NCBI RefSeq assembly: GCF_002944315.1
Contig: NZ_CP024313.1
Coordinates: 425,087 to 489,086, forward strand
DNA from: Rhizobium sp. NXC24
GTDB lineage: Bacteria > Pseudomonadota > Alphaproteobacteria > Rhizobiales > Rhizobiaceae
Length of the DNA: 64,000 nt
Direction of reading: 5' to 3'
This document shows, piece after piece, positions 45,053 to 54,477 of the stretch (position 1 is the stretch's first letter; the number at the start of each line of letters is the position of its first letter). Position numbers and translations under genes: made by a program. The notes under the pieces were generated by a model. It had not been told where the DNA came from, did not search any database, and saw only the letters and a list, made by a program, of their open reading frames with translations.

Positions 45053-46205
45053 CCAACTTCAGTCCGCCCTCCCGATTCCCGCTTCTATCATCGTCGGAGT
45101 GGTAGGATGGAGTGGCCACGTTCTGCTTCTTCCGGTCACTTTCGGGTTTCCAATTCTCTGGATGCTTGCGCGAACGCGGTTGATTGCCGCGTTTGTCGCG
45201 GCTGGCTATTTCCTGGCGGCCTCTCGGGGATTACCCCAAGGTGTCGCGACCTTCTACGTCTCCGATCTCTTGCCGGGCCTGTTGCTCTGGCTCTGCGCGT
45301 CGCTGAGCTTTATCGGCGTCCACACAGTATTCTGGACGAGATGCGGCTCTACGCGGCCATTTCGTTATCTTGCTGCGTCCGTACTTATGACAATTCCACC
45401 ATTCGGCATCACCGGTTGGGCACATCCGATCACAGCCACGGGTGTACTGTTTCCAGGATGGGGATGGTGGGGATTGGTCGCCGGGACAGCCGGCCTCATC
45501 GGCCTTGTAACCCGTGCTTGGCCAGCTATCGTCATCGCCCTTTCAGGTCTGTGGCTTTGGTCCGCCGCAGTCTGGACCGTGCCGGCCCTACCGGAAGCAT
45601 GGCAGGGCGTCGATCTCGAATTGGGCGCTTCGCTCGGCCGCGACATCAGTCTGCAGCGCCACCGTGATCTGATTGCCACGGTGAAGGATCGAGTATCTGG
45701 CGGCAGCCGTCGGATCGTGTTGCCCGAAAGCGCCCTCGGCTCTTGGACACCGACCACGGAGCGCCTGTGGGTAAAAGCTCTGGAGGGAACGGACATATCC
45801 GTTATCGCCGGCGCCTCAGTTGTCAATTCGGGCGGATACGACAACGTTCTGATTGCGATCTCCGGTAATGGTGCGCAACTCCTTTATCAAGAGCGCATGC
45901 CGGTTCCAGGTTCGATGTGGCAACCCTGGCGCCCCCTGCTTAGTCAGAGTGGCGGCGCGCAGGCGCATCTCTTCGCAAATCCGACGGTGACGGTTGCCGA
46001 CCATCGGCTAGCACCACTGATCTGCTATGAGCAACTGATCATATGGCCTGTCCTCCAGTCCATGCTGTATCATCCGGATGTCATTGTTGCCGCCGGCAAT
46101 GGATGGTGGACCAAAGGAACCCCTATTGTCGCCATCCAGCGCGCAAGCACGCAAGCCTGGGCGCGCCTGTTCGACAAACCCCTCGTCATCTCCTTCAACA
46201 CCTGA
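45042..46205 (+). CDS. traB: Conjugal transfer protein TraB (nitrilase/apolipoprotein N-acyltransferase-like)
   Basis: 387 residues. The ATG at 45042 overlaps the traF stop by 11 bases. About six membrane helices in the first 180 residues, then a CN-hydrolase-like domain with IVLPESALGSW (Glu), YQERMPVPGSMW (the lysine position appears altered) and APLICYEQLI (Cys). Enhances conjugation in Ti plasmids. Ends just before a decayed insertion element. Confidence 0.9.
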   Translation: MRLDQLQSALPIPASIIVGVVGWSGHVLLLPVTFGFPILWMLARTRLIAAFVAAGYFLAASRGLPQGVATFYVSDLLPGLLLWLCASLSFIGVHTVFWTRCGSTRPFRYLAASVLMTIPPFGITGWAHPITATGVLFPGWGWWGLVAGTAGLIGLVTRAWPAIVIALSGLWLWSAAVWTVPALPEAWQGVDLELGASLGRDISLQRHRDLIATVKDRVSGGSRRIVLPESALGSWTPTTERLWVKALEGTDISVIAGASVVNSGGYDNVLIAISGNGAQLLYQERMPVPGSMWQPWRPLLSQSGGAQAHLFANPTVTVADHRLAPLICYEQLIIWPVLQSMLYHPDVIVAAGNGWWTKGTPIVAIQRASTQAWARLFDKPLVISFNT

Positions 46206-47491
46206 TTACAAGGAGGTGGCATGAAAGAGGCCGCCCCCGGAGAGAGAACGGATCACTGAGATGCCGATGATGTCGAGGGACAGTCACACTTCCAGCCTTT
46301 CGGCTTACCTTATTGGGGTTTCGAAGATCTCAACAAGGGAGTTGGAAGCATGACTGCCACTTATGAATACCATATCGGGGTCGACTACCACAAATCCTAC
46401 AGCCATCTGGTGGTGCAGGACAGCAGCGGCAAGATGCTGAGATCCGGCCGGGTGAAGAACGACCGCCAGTCGCTTGGCGGGTTCCTGGAACGCTACCGCG
46501 AGAACTCGCATGCCGTGGTTGAGGCGACGCGCAACTGGATGGTGATCTCGATGACATTTTACGTGCGGCTGCGCACGATGACGAAGAACCGCATCGTCAC
46601 GGTGTTCGACCGCTATCCCGAGCAGACGGCACGGCTGAAGAAGCTCGGTGACCTGTTCGGCAAGGCCGGCCGCGTCCAGCTGGCGCAGGTGAAGGTCTCG
46701 GAGATCGACCGCATCCAGATCGATCGCGGCCTTGCGTTCATCGGCGACATCGATCGGCGCATCAAGCAGTCGGAAGCGACGATCCGGGCGATGACCAAGG
46801 CCAATGGCAACGTCAAACTGTTGAAGACGATCCCCGGCATCGGCGAGTTCTTCGCCCGGCTGATCGATGCTGAGATCGACGACGTATCGCGGTTCCAACC
46901 CGAAGAAACTTGCCGCCTATGCCGGGCTTGTGCCGTCGACCTATTCCTCCGGCGGCAAGACCTATCACGGCAAGATCATCAAGCAGAGCAACAAGTGGCT
47001 GCGCTGGGCTTTCGTGGAAGCGGTTTCTCCTGCCATCGCCAGCGATCCACAGCTGCGCGCCCAATACGAGCATCTGAAGATCAGAGGAACCAATAAGGCG
47101 CGTGTGGCCATCGCGCGTAAGCTTTTGACGATCGCCTTCCAGATCCTGCGTGATCAGCGCGCTTACAAGCCGCGCGGCGAAAGCAACATGGAAGGCGCGT
47201 CGACGATATCCCGGTTGCCCTGATGACGTTCTAGCGAGCCTGGCAGGTCTGGGCTGCGCTCCTCAAGGAGAATGGGAAACCGGGAGCCGAACGCCACTCT
47301 GTGACCGAAGCCAACGCATCAGGTCACGCGTTGGAGAATGGTTCGAGAACCGAAGGACGGGAACAACCTGTCCAGCGGAACGAAGAGATTTGAGCCGATC
47401 GGTCAAAACGCCGGTCAAAAGACAACCGAACCCAAGGAAATGCCCGCAAATGCTGGTGCTTTACCCCTTGTGTTCTTTCATTGGAGACGTC
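46206..47491 (+). mobile_element. Decayed IS110-family insertion between traB and traH
   Basis: The interval holds one degenerate IS110-type transposase gene and about 270 bases of further non-coding sequence. Ti plasmids have traH directly after traB, so the interval is an insertion. No inverted ends can be fixed (the family often lacks them). The outer limits are therefore those of the flanking genes and are approximate. Confidence 0.7.
46350..47223 (+). pseudogene. IS110-family transposase, internally deleted and frameshifted
   Basis: The N-terminus carries GVDYHKSYSHL (first Asp) and VVEATRNWMV (Glu), but then jumps to FYVRLRTMTKNRI, skipping about 60 residues that in intact relatives contain the other two acidic residues of the DEDD site. 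The Transposase_20 part starts with LLKTIPGIGEFFARLI, then shifts frame near 46896 (a two-base loss fits) and continues as NPKKLAAYAGLVPSTYSSGGK, ending KPRGESNMEGAS. Both lesions make it inactive. Confidence 0.88.
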
Positions 47492-48100
47492 ATGCTTGAC
47501 GCTGCCCTAATCCAACAATGCGCCGACCCCTCCTTAGCATCCACGATCGTCGAGCAGTTCGTGACAGCCGCTGGGTCGGCCGACCCCCTTGCCGTCACAG
47601 TCAAATCAGACGGCCGGTTGATTCTAGTTCCGAAGGCAACGTCGGCCGACGAAGCCATGGCGATCGTTCGGCAGTATGTTGAGCAAGCTGAGGTTCGCGT
47701 CGGCCTGACCCAGTTTCCAGCCGGTGTCGGCGTGAAGGAGGCAGCCGATCTGACGCTGGATTTGGTGGATACCTGCGAGAACCTGCGCAAGGGCACGACG
47801 ATGTTCGCCAAGGTCCTGCGCATTGTTGCTAGATGGTACGGCAATCCGAAGAGCGATGACGTCTTCCGCCAGATTTTCGAAGATGCGCTCTATGCCTGGA
47901 AGACCGGGGAATTCGAAGGAGTGCGTGTATTTCAAGCGCAGGATCCAGGAGCCTCCATCGAATTGCCTCGGCAAAGCGAAGCGCGTTCCGTCGATGGACA
48001 ACCAGTCGCCGTGACCACTCCCGAGAAGCGGACGAAGGTGAATGAGAATATTGGTCAAGCCGGAATTCGGATCGATCTTTCGAGGATTGGAGGCAAATAA
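47492..48100 (+). CDS. traH: Conjugal transfer protein TraH
   Basis: 202 residues. The ATG at 47492 (after TTGGAGACGTC) gives MLDAALIQQCADPSLASTIV, then AVTVKSDGRLILVPKATSAD, LRKGTTMFAKVLRIVARWYG and a polar end RIDLSRIGGK. This is the Ti-type TraH pattern. In Ti plasmids it ends the traAFBH operon; here the IS110 remnant parts it from traB, so its expression may depend on a new promoter. Confidence 0.88.
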   Translation: MLDAALIQQCADPSLASTIVEQFVTAAGSADPLAVTVKSDGRLILVPKATSADEAMAIVRQYVEQAEVRVGLTQFPAGVGVKEAADLTLDLVDTCENLRKGTTMFAKVLRIVARWYGNPKSDDVFRQIFEDALYAWKTGEFEGVRVFQAQDPGASIELPRQSEARSVDGQPVAVTTPEKRTKVNENIGQAGIRIDLSRIGGK

Positions 48101-48361
48101 GCACTCGAATTTCTTACGTCGAAAACGGCGCGACGGATGGCGCATCCCCGGCATGCATAATCGTCCTCGATCGTCTGAAAGTTGAAGGGCAATTCCAAAG
48201 TGCCAACGCCAAAGGCGAAAAGGGTACCGCGTAACGTTCGCCGGATGGGATAACCTTTTATGGCTGCATAGCAATTCTGCCGGAGGATGACGGATCATTC
48301 GAGGACACCCCGAGCATTGCGTCCTTGGTTGCCTTGTTTTCGGTTCCCAACTCTGTACTCG

Positions 48362-48598
48362 TCATCCCAATGGCTTAATTTTTGTCTCAGGCCGACGTTT
48401 CAGCAATTCAGACGCCTCAACACCTAAGACCGTCGCCAGGCGATCGACGACGTCGATGCTTGCATTATAGACACTGCGCTCCAGAGAACTGATATAAGTT
48501 CGATCGATACCTGCCCGAAACGCAAGCTCTTCTTGCGACAGGCCTTTGGCTTGACGCGCAGCTTTCAGATTCCGTGCAAACACCTCTCGAATCTCCAT
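48362..48598 (-). CDS. Xre-family helix-turn-helix regulator
   Basis: 78 residues, nearly all one HTH domain: EVFARNLKAARQAKGLSQEE, LAFRAGIDRTYISSLERSVY, then SIDVVDRLATVLGVEASELL. No sensor domain. Directly upstream of its start are TGGAGAAA (48601-48608) and its inverted partner TTTCTCCA (48627-48634), plus a near-repeat of GAGTATTTCTC, so autoregulation is likely. Its place between traH and traM suggests a role in transfer or plasmid control. Confidence 0.88.
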   Translation of the reverse strand: MEIREVFARNLKAARQAKGLSQEELAFRAGIDRTYISSLERSVYNASIDVVDRLATVLGVEASELLKRRPETKIKPLG

Positions 48599-48600
48599 GG

Positions 48601-48647
48601 TGGAGAAAGCAGCGGCTTGCAGAGTATTTCTCCACGGAGTATTCTCT
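48601..48647. promoter_or_regulatory. Repeats upstream of the Xre gene, candidate operator
   Basis: Inverted pair TGGAGAAA / TTTCTCCA, and direct near-repeats GAGTATTTCTC (48622-48632) and GAGTATTCTCT (48637-48647). They lie 3-50 bases before the regulator start. Confidence 0.4.
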
Positions 48648-48847
48648 ACAACGGTGTTTCAGATATAGAATCTGCATATAGATCAGAGCGATGAGGCGTT
48701 CGCTGATGCCCTCTTCGTGCGAGCAATGAACTGTCGAGTTTATGGCCACCCATCTTACTGAAGGATGGGATGTATTTTGCAATGCGTATACGATACCGGA
48801 AGGTCTCGATCCTTGGCGGGTCGCAAACGAGGTAAGAGGAGAAGCGG

Positions 48848-49162
48848 ATGGACAACGAGGTCTCATTCGAGACAAGCGGCAAAAGAGAGTCTCGTTATAG
48901 TGCGATGCGAGAAGCCGATTTGAAAGCGTTGGCAATTTCTGCGATCCGCGAGCACCGCCGACTTCTAGCCGCGGATGAAGCTGTCTACGAAGCGTGGACT
49001 CTTGCAACCGCCGACGCCTCGACTTCCAGCGACGTGCTCAAGAGCCTGCAAGATGAGTATCTCGATCGCCAAAAGAAGTCAGAAGCCCAGCAGGAAGAAC
49101 TCTCGGAAATCATCGATGCGCTTGGTTATGTTCCTGATGTGCCCTCCGAAAACGACGAATGA
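48848..49162 (+). CDS. traM: TraR antiactivator TraM
   Basis: 104 residues, ATG after AAGAGGAGAAGCGG. Two-helix family pattern: DLKALAISAIREHRRLLAAD, then the linker and SEAQQEELSEIIDALGYVPD, matching Agrobacterium TraM in length and in the final LGxxP. It binds TraR and blocks it when the signal is low. Convergent with traR, three bases apart at the stops, the classical arrangement. Confidence 0.85.
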   Translation: MDNEVSFETSGKRESRYSAMREADLKALAISAIREHRRLLAADEAVYEAWTLATADASTSSDVLKSLQDEYLDRQKKSEAQQEELSEIIDALGYVPDVPSENDE

Positions 49163-49165
49163 TGG

Positions 49166-49870
49166 TTACACCAAACCGCGGTCCTTCGCGATTGCCACGA
49201 GCTGAGGGATCGTCGCAGCATCCAGCTTCTTGCGTGCGCTATCGAAATAGTGCTGCACTGTTCTTGGGGTAATTCCCATTAAGAAGGCAATCTCCCACGC
49301 CTTTTTACCCTTTGCCGCCCACGTAAGACACATCGCTTCCCTTGGTGAAAGCAGCCGGCCGGGTGCGACGATCGTCGACGCAGCTATGATCTTCAGGCGA
49401 TAGTGAACTGCCAACACGGCCTGCAGCGGGTTTAGTTGCTTCTGACATTTTGAAATATCAGCTTTGTGCCCCGAGGAAGCGAATGTCAGCATAATGATTG
49501 AGCCGAAACTGCCTTGAACGGGAACCGTCACCCCACTGCGAATGCCATGTTCGACCGCTTCATCCCGAAAACGCTTGAACTCAGAGCTCCCACGAGACGG
49601 CCAGTCATCGATCGCCCACGAAAACATTTCCATCCGGCGTTTGGCTTCCGTTACGACCGGATCCACCCGAGAATATTGGTTGCGTAGGTAAATTTTCTGC
49701 CATTTCTCGGGATAGGAACTGAGCGCGCGGGCGCTAAGGCCTTCCGTTTGCAGATAGGCAAAGAATTGAAATCCACACGAATGAACGAAGCCTTTGAGCC
49801 CGCGTTTGATCATCCGTTCATCGTATGAAGCTTCAACCATGTCAATGAGAGCGCTTAAGGCTGGATCCAC
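49166..49870 (-). CDS. traR: Quorum-sensing regulator TraR (LuxR family)
   Basis: 234 residues from a GTG with AAAGGAGA upstream. The autoinducer pocket keeps Tyr53, Trp57, Tyr61, Asp70 and Trp85 at the same numbers as Agrobacterium TraR. C-terminal HTH: LSPREAMCLTWAAKGKKAWE, IAFLMGITPRTVQHYFDSAR, KKLDA. It activates tra, trb and often rep with a 3-oxo-acyl homoserine lactone made by TraI. Confidence 0.92.
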   Translation of the reverse strand: MDPALSALIDMVEASYDERMIKRGLKGFVHSCGFQFFAYLQTEGLSARALSSYPEKWQKIYLRNQYSRVDPVVTEAKRRMEMFSWAIDDWPSRGSSEFKRFRDEAVEHGIRSGVTVPVQGSFGSIIMLTFASSGHKADISKCQKQLNPLQAVLAVHYRLKIIAASTIVAPGRLLSPREAMCLTWAAKGKKAWEIAFLMGITPRTVQHYFDSARKKLDAATIPQLVAIAKDRGLV

Positions 49871-50028
49871 AGACCTGTCTCCTTTCTGTTGTACGTGAAG
49901 GCGCCCCCGCTCCTTCGGAAGTGATACAGATCTGCGCTCACCAGCGCAAACGTCTATTCACCTCTATTTCGCAATCAAACCTTCTGACTAAGAGATGAAG
50001 TTAAACAAAGACTTTTTCTGATGCTGTA

Positions 50029-51330
50029 TCACTGACTGCTGTAGGCAGAGGGGAAGACGATATCCTGATCGACCAAGACATTGAACTCGTATCCCGGCCG
50101 GATCTGGATTGTCGGCTGAACGTTCAAGTTCTTCGAGATGGTCTGCTCGGCAACGCGACCGAAGGTGTCCGCGAAATTCCGTCTGGCGGCATCGGAGGCC
50201 GTGTCCTGGGTGGCAAGCGTCGTGCTTTTGGGCATCGACATGTCGATGCCGGTTCCAAGTATCGCGACAAGTGCTGCCGAACTCCACGTGCGCCAGAGAT
50301 GCCGATCGACCTTATCCTTGAAGCCGCCATATCCCGCCCCATCGGTCCCAGCCATGGCGCCGATCTGCAGCGTCGAGCCATTCGGGAAGATCAGATCAGT
50401 CCAGACGACGAGCACGCGCTCCTGGCCAAAGGAAACCTTGGAATCGTAACGGCCGAACAACTTGGCTCCCTGCGGGATCAGGAGCCGGTAGCCGGTGGCG
50501 CTATCATAGACATTCTGACTGATCTGCGCGGCAATCCGGCCCGGAAGGTCTGAGTTGAGACCTGTGATCAACGTGGCTGGAATGACCGAGCCGCGCTTCA
50601 GCTCATACGGCGACATCTGCGGCACGATCTTATTCGGCAAATAGCCAAGATCCTTGATGTCCTGATTGAAGAAATCCTCCTTCGAACTTTGGGCATTCGG
50701 GTCGACGTTTTGGCCCATCAGCCCGGATTTCGACGCGGCGGTGTAGAGATCCGAGGCATTGTTGGCTGTCGTCGTTGAAGTCTGACGACCGGCGTCTGTG
50801 GAACTTTTAGCGGCTTTCTCGACGTCAGAAATATCTACCTTCAAAGGCGAGTCCAAAGCCGTTGCCCGCGCCTGCAGGCGAGCCATCCGCAGGCGCTGAG
50901 CTTCACGGATATATTGTTCATCCTGCTCCCGCTTTAGGCGCGCTCTCCATTCCTCCTCTGATTCGAGCTGCGGGCGTCTTTCTTGCCGTTCCGTGGGCCG
51001 GCGGTCTATAACAGGCGCTCCCTTCTCCACCTTCTGTTCGACGGTGGGTGTTGGCTGGAACACTTCCCGCTCACCTGGCTCGCCGATGATTCCGTCACTG
51101 ATGCCGCGCTTGAGCTGGTCACCGAAGTTCGTCGCCGGTGTATTCAAGGTGCTGTCGATCTCGTTGCTCCAGTGGAAGGGAAGTCCTCGCCATGATAGGC
51201 CGATCACGACCACGCCGAAGAACAGCGCGATGAGGACCGTGGCGATAATAATTGGTAGCCGATTGAGGCGAAGCATGCCTTTCTGACCGTCGGCTTGCTT
51301 TGAAGGGCCGAGCTGGAGCGATTGGATCAT
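50029..51330 (-). CDS. trbI: Conjugal transfer protein TrbI (VirB10-like)
   Basis: 433 residues from the ATG at 51330 (GGGAAGG upstream). Membrane anchor LPIIIATVLIALFFGVVVIGL near residues 27-47, a charged proline-poor spacer with heptads (residues 130-180), then the conserved VIPATLITGLNSDLPGRIAA, YRLLIPQGAKLFGRYDS and FNVLVDQDIVF end. It spans inner and outer membranes of the mating pore. Last gene of the trb operon. Confidence 0.93.
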   Translation of the reverse strand: MIQSLQLGPSKQADGQKGMLRLNRLPIIIATVLIALFFGVVVIGLSWRGLPFHWSNEIDSTLNTPATNFGDQLKRGISDGIIGEPGEREVFQPTPTVEQKVEKGAPVIDRRPTERQERRPQLESEEEWRARLKREQDEQYIREAQRLRMARLQARATALDSPLKVDISDVEKAAKSSTDAGRQTSTTTANNASDLYTAASKSGLMGQNVDPNAQSSKEDFFNQDIKDLGYLPNKIVPQMSPYELKRGSVIPATLITGLNSDLPGRIAAQISQNVYDSATGYRLLIPQGAKLFGRYDSKVSFGQERVLVVWTDLIFPNGSTLQIGAMAGTDGAGYGGFKDKVDRHLWRTWSSAALVAILGTGIDMSMPKSTTLATQDTASDAARRNFADTFGRVAEQTISKNLNVQPTIQIRPGYEFNVLVDQDIVFPSAYSSQ

Positions 51331-51340
51331 ACCCTTCCCC

Positions 51341-51775
51341 TCAAATACGCTGCATGATGGAGAGCGGACTTGCCGGCGTCGCACCGGCTGCCGTTGCTTT
51401 GTATGCGCGGCCAAGGGTAATGGACGGTGTTGACAGCCGCGCGAGTACCTGATCTTGAGTGCCATCGATCGAGTAAGTGAGCTCGACCGGTTTCACGTCC
51501 TTTCCAACTTTGCCGTCGGTTAGAACGGTGTAGCCAAAGCCCTTTAGGGCCGCCTGGAGTGCCGTCGCAAACTCCGATGTGTCCTTTTCCATCTTGATTG
51601 TCGTCGAGCTCACGGGGCCGATCTGCTCGGCGAGCCGGCTTGCCATGTCGCCGGCGATGGCACTTGCGGCGGGCCCGGAGACCGGCGCGGCGTTTAACCT
51701 GGCGTCCAACCCATCCTCTTCAGTTTGGCATGCGGTGAGAAAGCCGCTGATGATGATGACGAGAAGCTTGTGCAT
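51341..51775 (-). CDS. trbH: Conjugal transfer lipoprotein TrbH
   Basis: 144 residues. Signal with lipobox (IIISGFLTAC), so it is lipidated at Cys16. ALKGFGYTVLTDGKVGKDVK and TPSITLGRAYKA agree with TrbH. Lies between trbG and trbI with gaps of 3 and 10 bases. Confidence 0.9.
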   Translation of the reverse strand: MHKLLVIIISGFLTACQTEEDGLDARLNAAPVSGPAASAIAGDMASRLAEQIGPVSSTTIKMEKDTSEFATALQAALKGFGYTVLTDGKVGKDVKPVELTYSIDGTQDQVLARLSTPSITLGRAYKATAAGATPASPLSIMQRI

Positions 51776-51778
51776 AGC

Positions 51779-52591
51779 TCAGCCTCCCCGCCGAACGGTG
51801 ATCTTCTGCTGGCGCCAGCCGACGCCGGAGACGAGGATCGCCTCGTCGACGGCATAATCGACGATCATCAAGTCGTTCTTCATGCGGTAATTGACGATGC
51901 GGCTCTGGCCACCGTGGATCACGAACAGCACCGGTGCATCCTGACCTGAGATCGACTTCGAAAACTGGATGTAAGTTTTCACGCCATCCGAATAGACCCG
52001 CTTCGGCTTCCATGACGCGCTCCCGCTGATGGAATAGGAAAAGTTCAGCTTATCGGACGCCGTACCGGGGAAGCCGCCGGTCTCAAGGCGTGAATTTACA
52101 TCTGCGAGCTTGGCCGAGACATCCTCGGTATATTCGAAGCCGACGCGTGCCATGTACTGGCTCGGATGTGACTTGAGCTGGATGTGATAGGTACGTCGCG
52201 ACGTCGTGACCACCATCGAGGTGACAAGACCTGCTTCCGACGGCTTGACGATCAGATGGATCGCTTGGCCGCCGATTGCACCGGAGGTGGCGGGCTCCAC
52301 CTTCCAGCGAACAGTGTCTCCAACGAGAACATCTCGGACGATCTCGCCGCCTTGCAATTCGATATCGCAGACCTGCAGCGGCGAGCAGACCACGGATGGC
52401 TGCGTCTCCCCGAATAGGAAAATGACCTTTCCGTCCGGTCCCGTGGTCACGAGGCCGGGCGTGCCGCGCCATTTGCTCGACAGCTTGGTTCCCTTGACCT
52501 CGTTCGATGTCATGGTTTGGGCATGAGCGCCCATTGCAAAGGCGAGTCCGGCCATACAGCCTGCGGCCGCGATCAATCCTGTTCTGTGCAT
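51779..52591 (-). CDS. trbG: Conjugal transfer protein TrbG (VirB9-like)
   Basis: 270 residues; the ATG at 52591 opens a signal peptide ([17 protein letters not shown]). VirB9 features: [32 protein letters not shown], then a C-terminal beta domain with [20 protein letters not shown] and [13 protein letters not shown]. Forms the outer-membrane ring with TrbI and TrbH. A longer frame upstream overlaps trbF and is unlikely. Confidence 0.93.
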   Translation of the reverse strand: MHRTGLIAAAGCMAGLAFAMGAHAQTMTSNEVKGTKLSSKWRGTPGLVTTGPDGKVIFLFGETQPSVVCSPLQVCDIELQGGEIVRDVLVGDTVRWKVEPATSGAIGGQAIHLIVKPSEAGLVTSMVVTTSRRTYHIQLKSHPSQYMARVGFEYTEDVSAKLADVNSRLETGGFPGTASDKLNFSYSISGSASWKPKRVYSDGVKTYIQFSKSISGQDAPVLFVIHGGQSRIVNYRMKNDLMIVDYAVDEAILVSGVGWRQQKITVRRGG

Positions 52592-52607
52592 GTCAAATCC
52601 CCTGCCC

Positions 52608-53270
52608 TCAAAGCTGTGCCGTCCAGTCAAAATCCCTAACGTAGAGGCCGATCGGATTGAGGCGGATGGTCGCCTCGTCCTGCGGCGCGGTAAGCGTAAC
52701 TGTCGCGATTCCGCGGAACCGGCGCGTGCCGGTTTCCTTGCCTTTTCGGTCCCGTTCGTATTCGGTCCAGTCGATCTGATAAGTCTGGTTGGAGAGCGCC
52801 ACGATATTGTTGACCTCGATGGCAACGGTCGAAGACTTGGCTCTCTCGAAAGGCGAATTGCTCCGGAACCAGTCATTGATCTTCTGCGTCGATGGATCGG
52901 AGGTCCGAAGCAGGGCGTATGTCCGGTCGATATATTGCTTCTGCACGACGGCGTCCGGCGTGATCGAACGGAAGCTGGTCACGAAATTGCCGAGTGTGGC
53001 GCGCACCACCCGGACATCGGCGTATTCGATCTGTTCGGGGAAACCTGCTGTTACCGCCGTGCCCAGTTTGTCGACCTGGACAATATAGGGCACCAGCTTG
53101 ACCTGAGTGCTGAGATACATCGAATATCCGAAGCCGATCACAGCCATGGTGAGGCCGAGAATACCGACGATGCGCCACGCGGCGGCCGCCTGCACATAGG
53201 TGCCGTATCGCTCGCTCCATTCCTGGCGCGCAGCAAGATACGGATTTTCGGGGGCGCGGTTCGCTGCCAT
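52608..53270 (-). CDS. trbF: Conjugal transfer protein TrbF (VirB8-like)
   Basis: 220 residues. [18 protein letters not shown] at the N-terminus, one membrane segment ([18 protein letters not shown]), then a VirB8-like periplasmic domain with [14 protein letters not shown] and [18 protein letters not shown]. Assembles the inner-membrane platform. Confidence 0.93.
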   Translation of the reverse strand: MAANRAPENPYLAARQEWSERYGTYVQAAAAWRIVGILGLTMAVIGFGYSMYLSTQVKLVPYIVQVDKLGTAVTAGFPEQIEYADVRVVRATLGNFVTSFRSITPDAVVQKQYIDRTYALLRTSDPSTQKINDWFRSNSPFERAKSSTVAIEVNNIVALSNQTYQIDWTEYERDRKGKETGTRRFRGIATVTLTAPQDEATIRLNPIGLYVRDFDWTAQL

Positions 53271-53294
53271 CGGTCCTTCACTTTCTGATTGCTG

Positions 53295-54473
53295 TTAGTC
53301 TTTGCGTTCGGGGGGCGGCTTTGGTCCGCTATGCCCGCTACGCGCCTGGTCGAGCTTGGCGTTGGCGAGACCGAGGATTGAACCTGCATAGGCGCCCGGC
53401 GAACCGATCGCCTTTTCCTTCGCGGCAGAGCCCGTTGCTTGTCCGGCGGAACCGATGCCCGCGCCGACCCCACGAAGCATGGCGCCGGCAATCGACGATC
53501 CCGCCGCTCGCGCGCTTTGAGCTGCCGCGAATCCAGCGCCGGCGGCACCAGCCGCAAGAAATCCAGCGCCTGTGGCAAAGGATGCGGCCTGTCCACCGTG
53601 TCTGATCGTTTCCATCCCGCCTGAGACCGACGCACCTTGGACGACGCCTTGCATGATATTCGGAACGTAGATCGCGACGATGAAGACGACGACGGCAATA
53701 CCAGAGATTGCGAGCGCGGTCTGGAATTGATCACCAATGTCGGGTTCGTTTGCCAATCCGATCAGCACTTCCGACCCAATGCGCGAGATCATGACAAGTG
53801 CCATGAGCTTCATTCCGACTGAGAAGGCATAGATCAGATATCGAATTGCGAAGTCCTTGGTATAGGACGCACCACCGAGACCAAGCATGATCATGCCGGC
53901 AAGCAGGCCGATATACATTTCAACCATCACGGAAACGAAGATCGCGGCAACAAGTGAGAACGAGATGACCACGACGACCATTGCAAAAGCAGCCGAGATC
54001 GCCAACGCGTTGTCCTCAAAAAGACCGAACTGTATCTTTTCCGACATCTTCGTTGCGACGGCGAGTCCAGCATTGAAGACGTCCGCAGGGGAGGCCGTGC
54101 CGCCTCCAGCCCCAATCTGAAACAAACTATCCACCACTGCCTTCGCAAAGGTCGGCCCCTGTCCCAAAACGAAGGCAAAAAAGCCGACAAATATGATCCG
54201 CCGGACAAGCTCGGCAAACCAGCTGTCTAGCGAAGCTGCCTGTAATGCGAGCCAGACCGCGGCGATGCCAATCTCGATTGTCGCGAGGATCCAGAACAAG
54301 GATTTCGCCGCATCCATGACAGTGGTTTCCCACCCCTTTGCGGCCGTGGTGATTTGGCTCTGTAATGAGGTCAGCACTGAACCTTCCTGGGCGACTGCTG
54401 GCTGTGCTGCCAGCATGCAGAAGGTGGCAACCACCATCACGGCGCGGAGCCGCCGAAGACATATTGTTGTCAT
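53295..54473 (-). CDS. trbL: Conjugal transfer protein TrbL (VirB6-like)
   Basis: 392 residues with a signal-like start (VMVVATFCMLAAQPAVAQE) and six or more membrane helices between residues 60 and 270 (LFWILATIEIGIAAVWLALQ, IIFVGFFAFVLGQGPTF). C-terminal Gly/Ala-rich tail with AAGAAGAGFAAAQSA. Pore component. Starts only four bases after the trbJ stop, leaving no room for trbK. Confidence 0.92.
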   Translation of the reverse strand: MTTICLRRLRAVMVVATFCMLAAQPAVAQEGSVLTSLQSQITTAAKGWETTVMDAAKSLFWILATIEIGIAAVWLALQAASLDSWFAELVRRIIFVGFFAFVLGQGPTFAKAVVDSLFQIGAGGGTASPADVFNAGLAVATKMSEKIQFGLFEDNALAISAAFAMVVVVISFSLVAAIFVSVMVEMYIGLLAGMIMLGLGGASYTKDFAIRYLIYAFSVGMKLMALVMISRIGSEVLIGLANEPDIGDQFQTALAISGIAVVVFIVAIYVPNIMQGVVQGASVSGGMETIRHGGQAASFATGAGFLAAGAAGAGFAAAQSARAAGSSIAGAMLRGVGAGIGSAGQATGSAAKEKAIGSPGAYAGSILGLANAKLDQARSGHSGPKPPPERKD

Positions 54474-54477
54474 GTGC

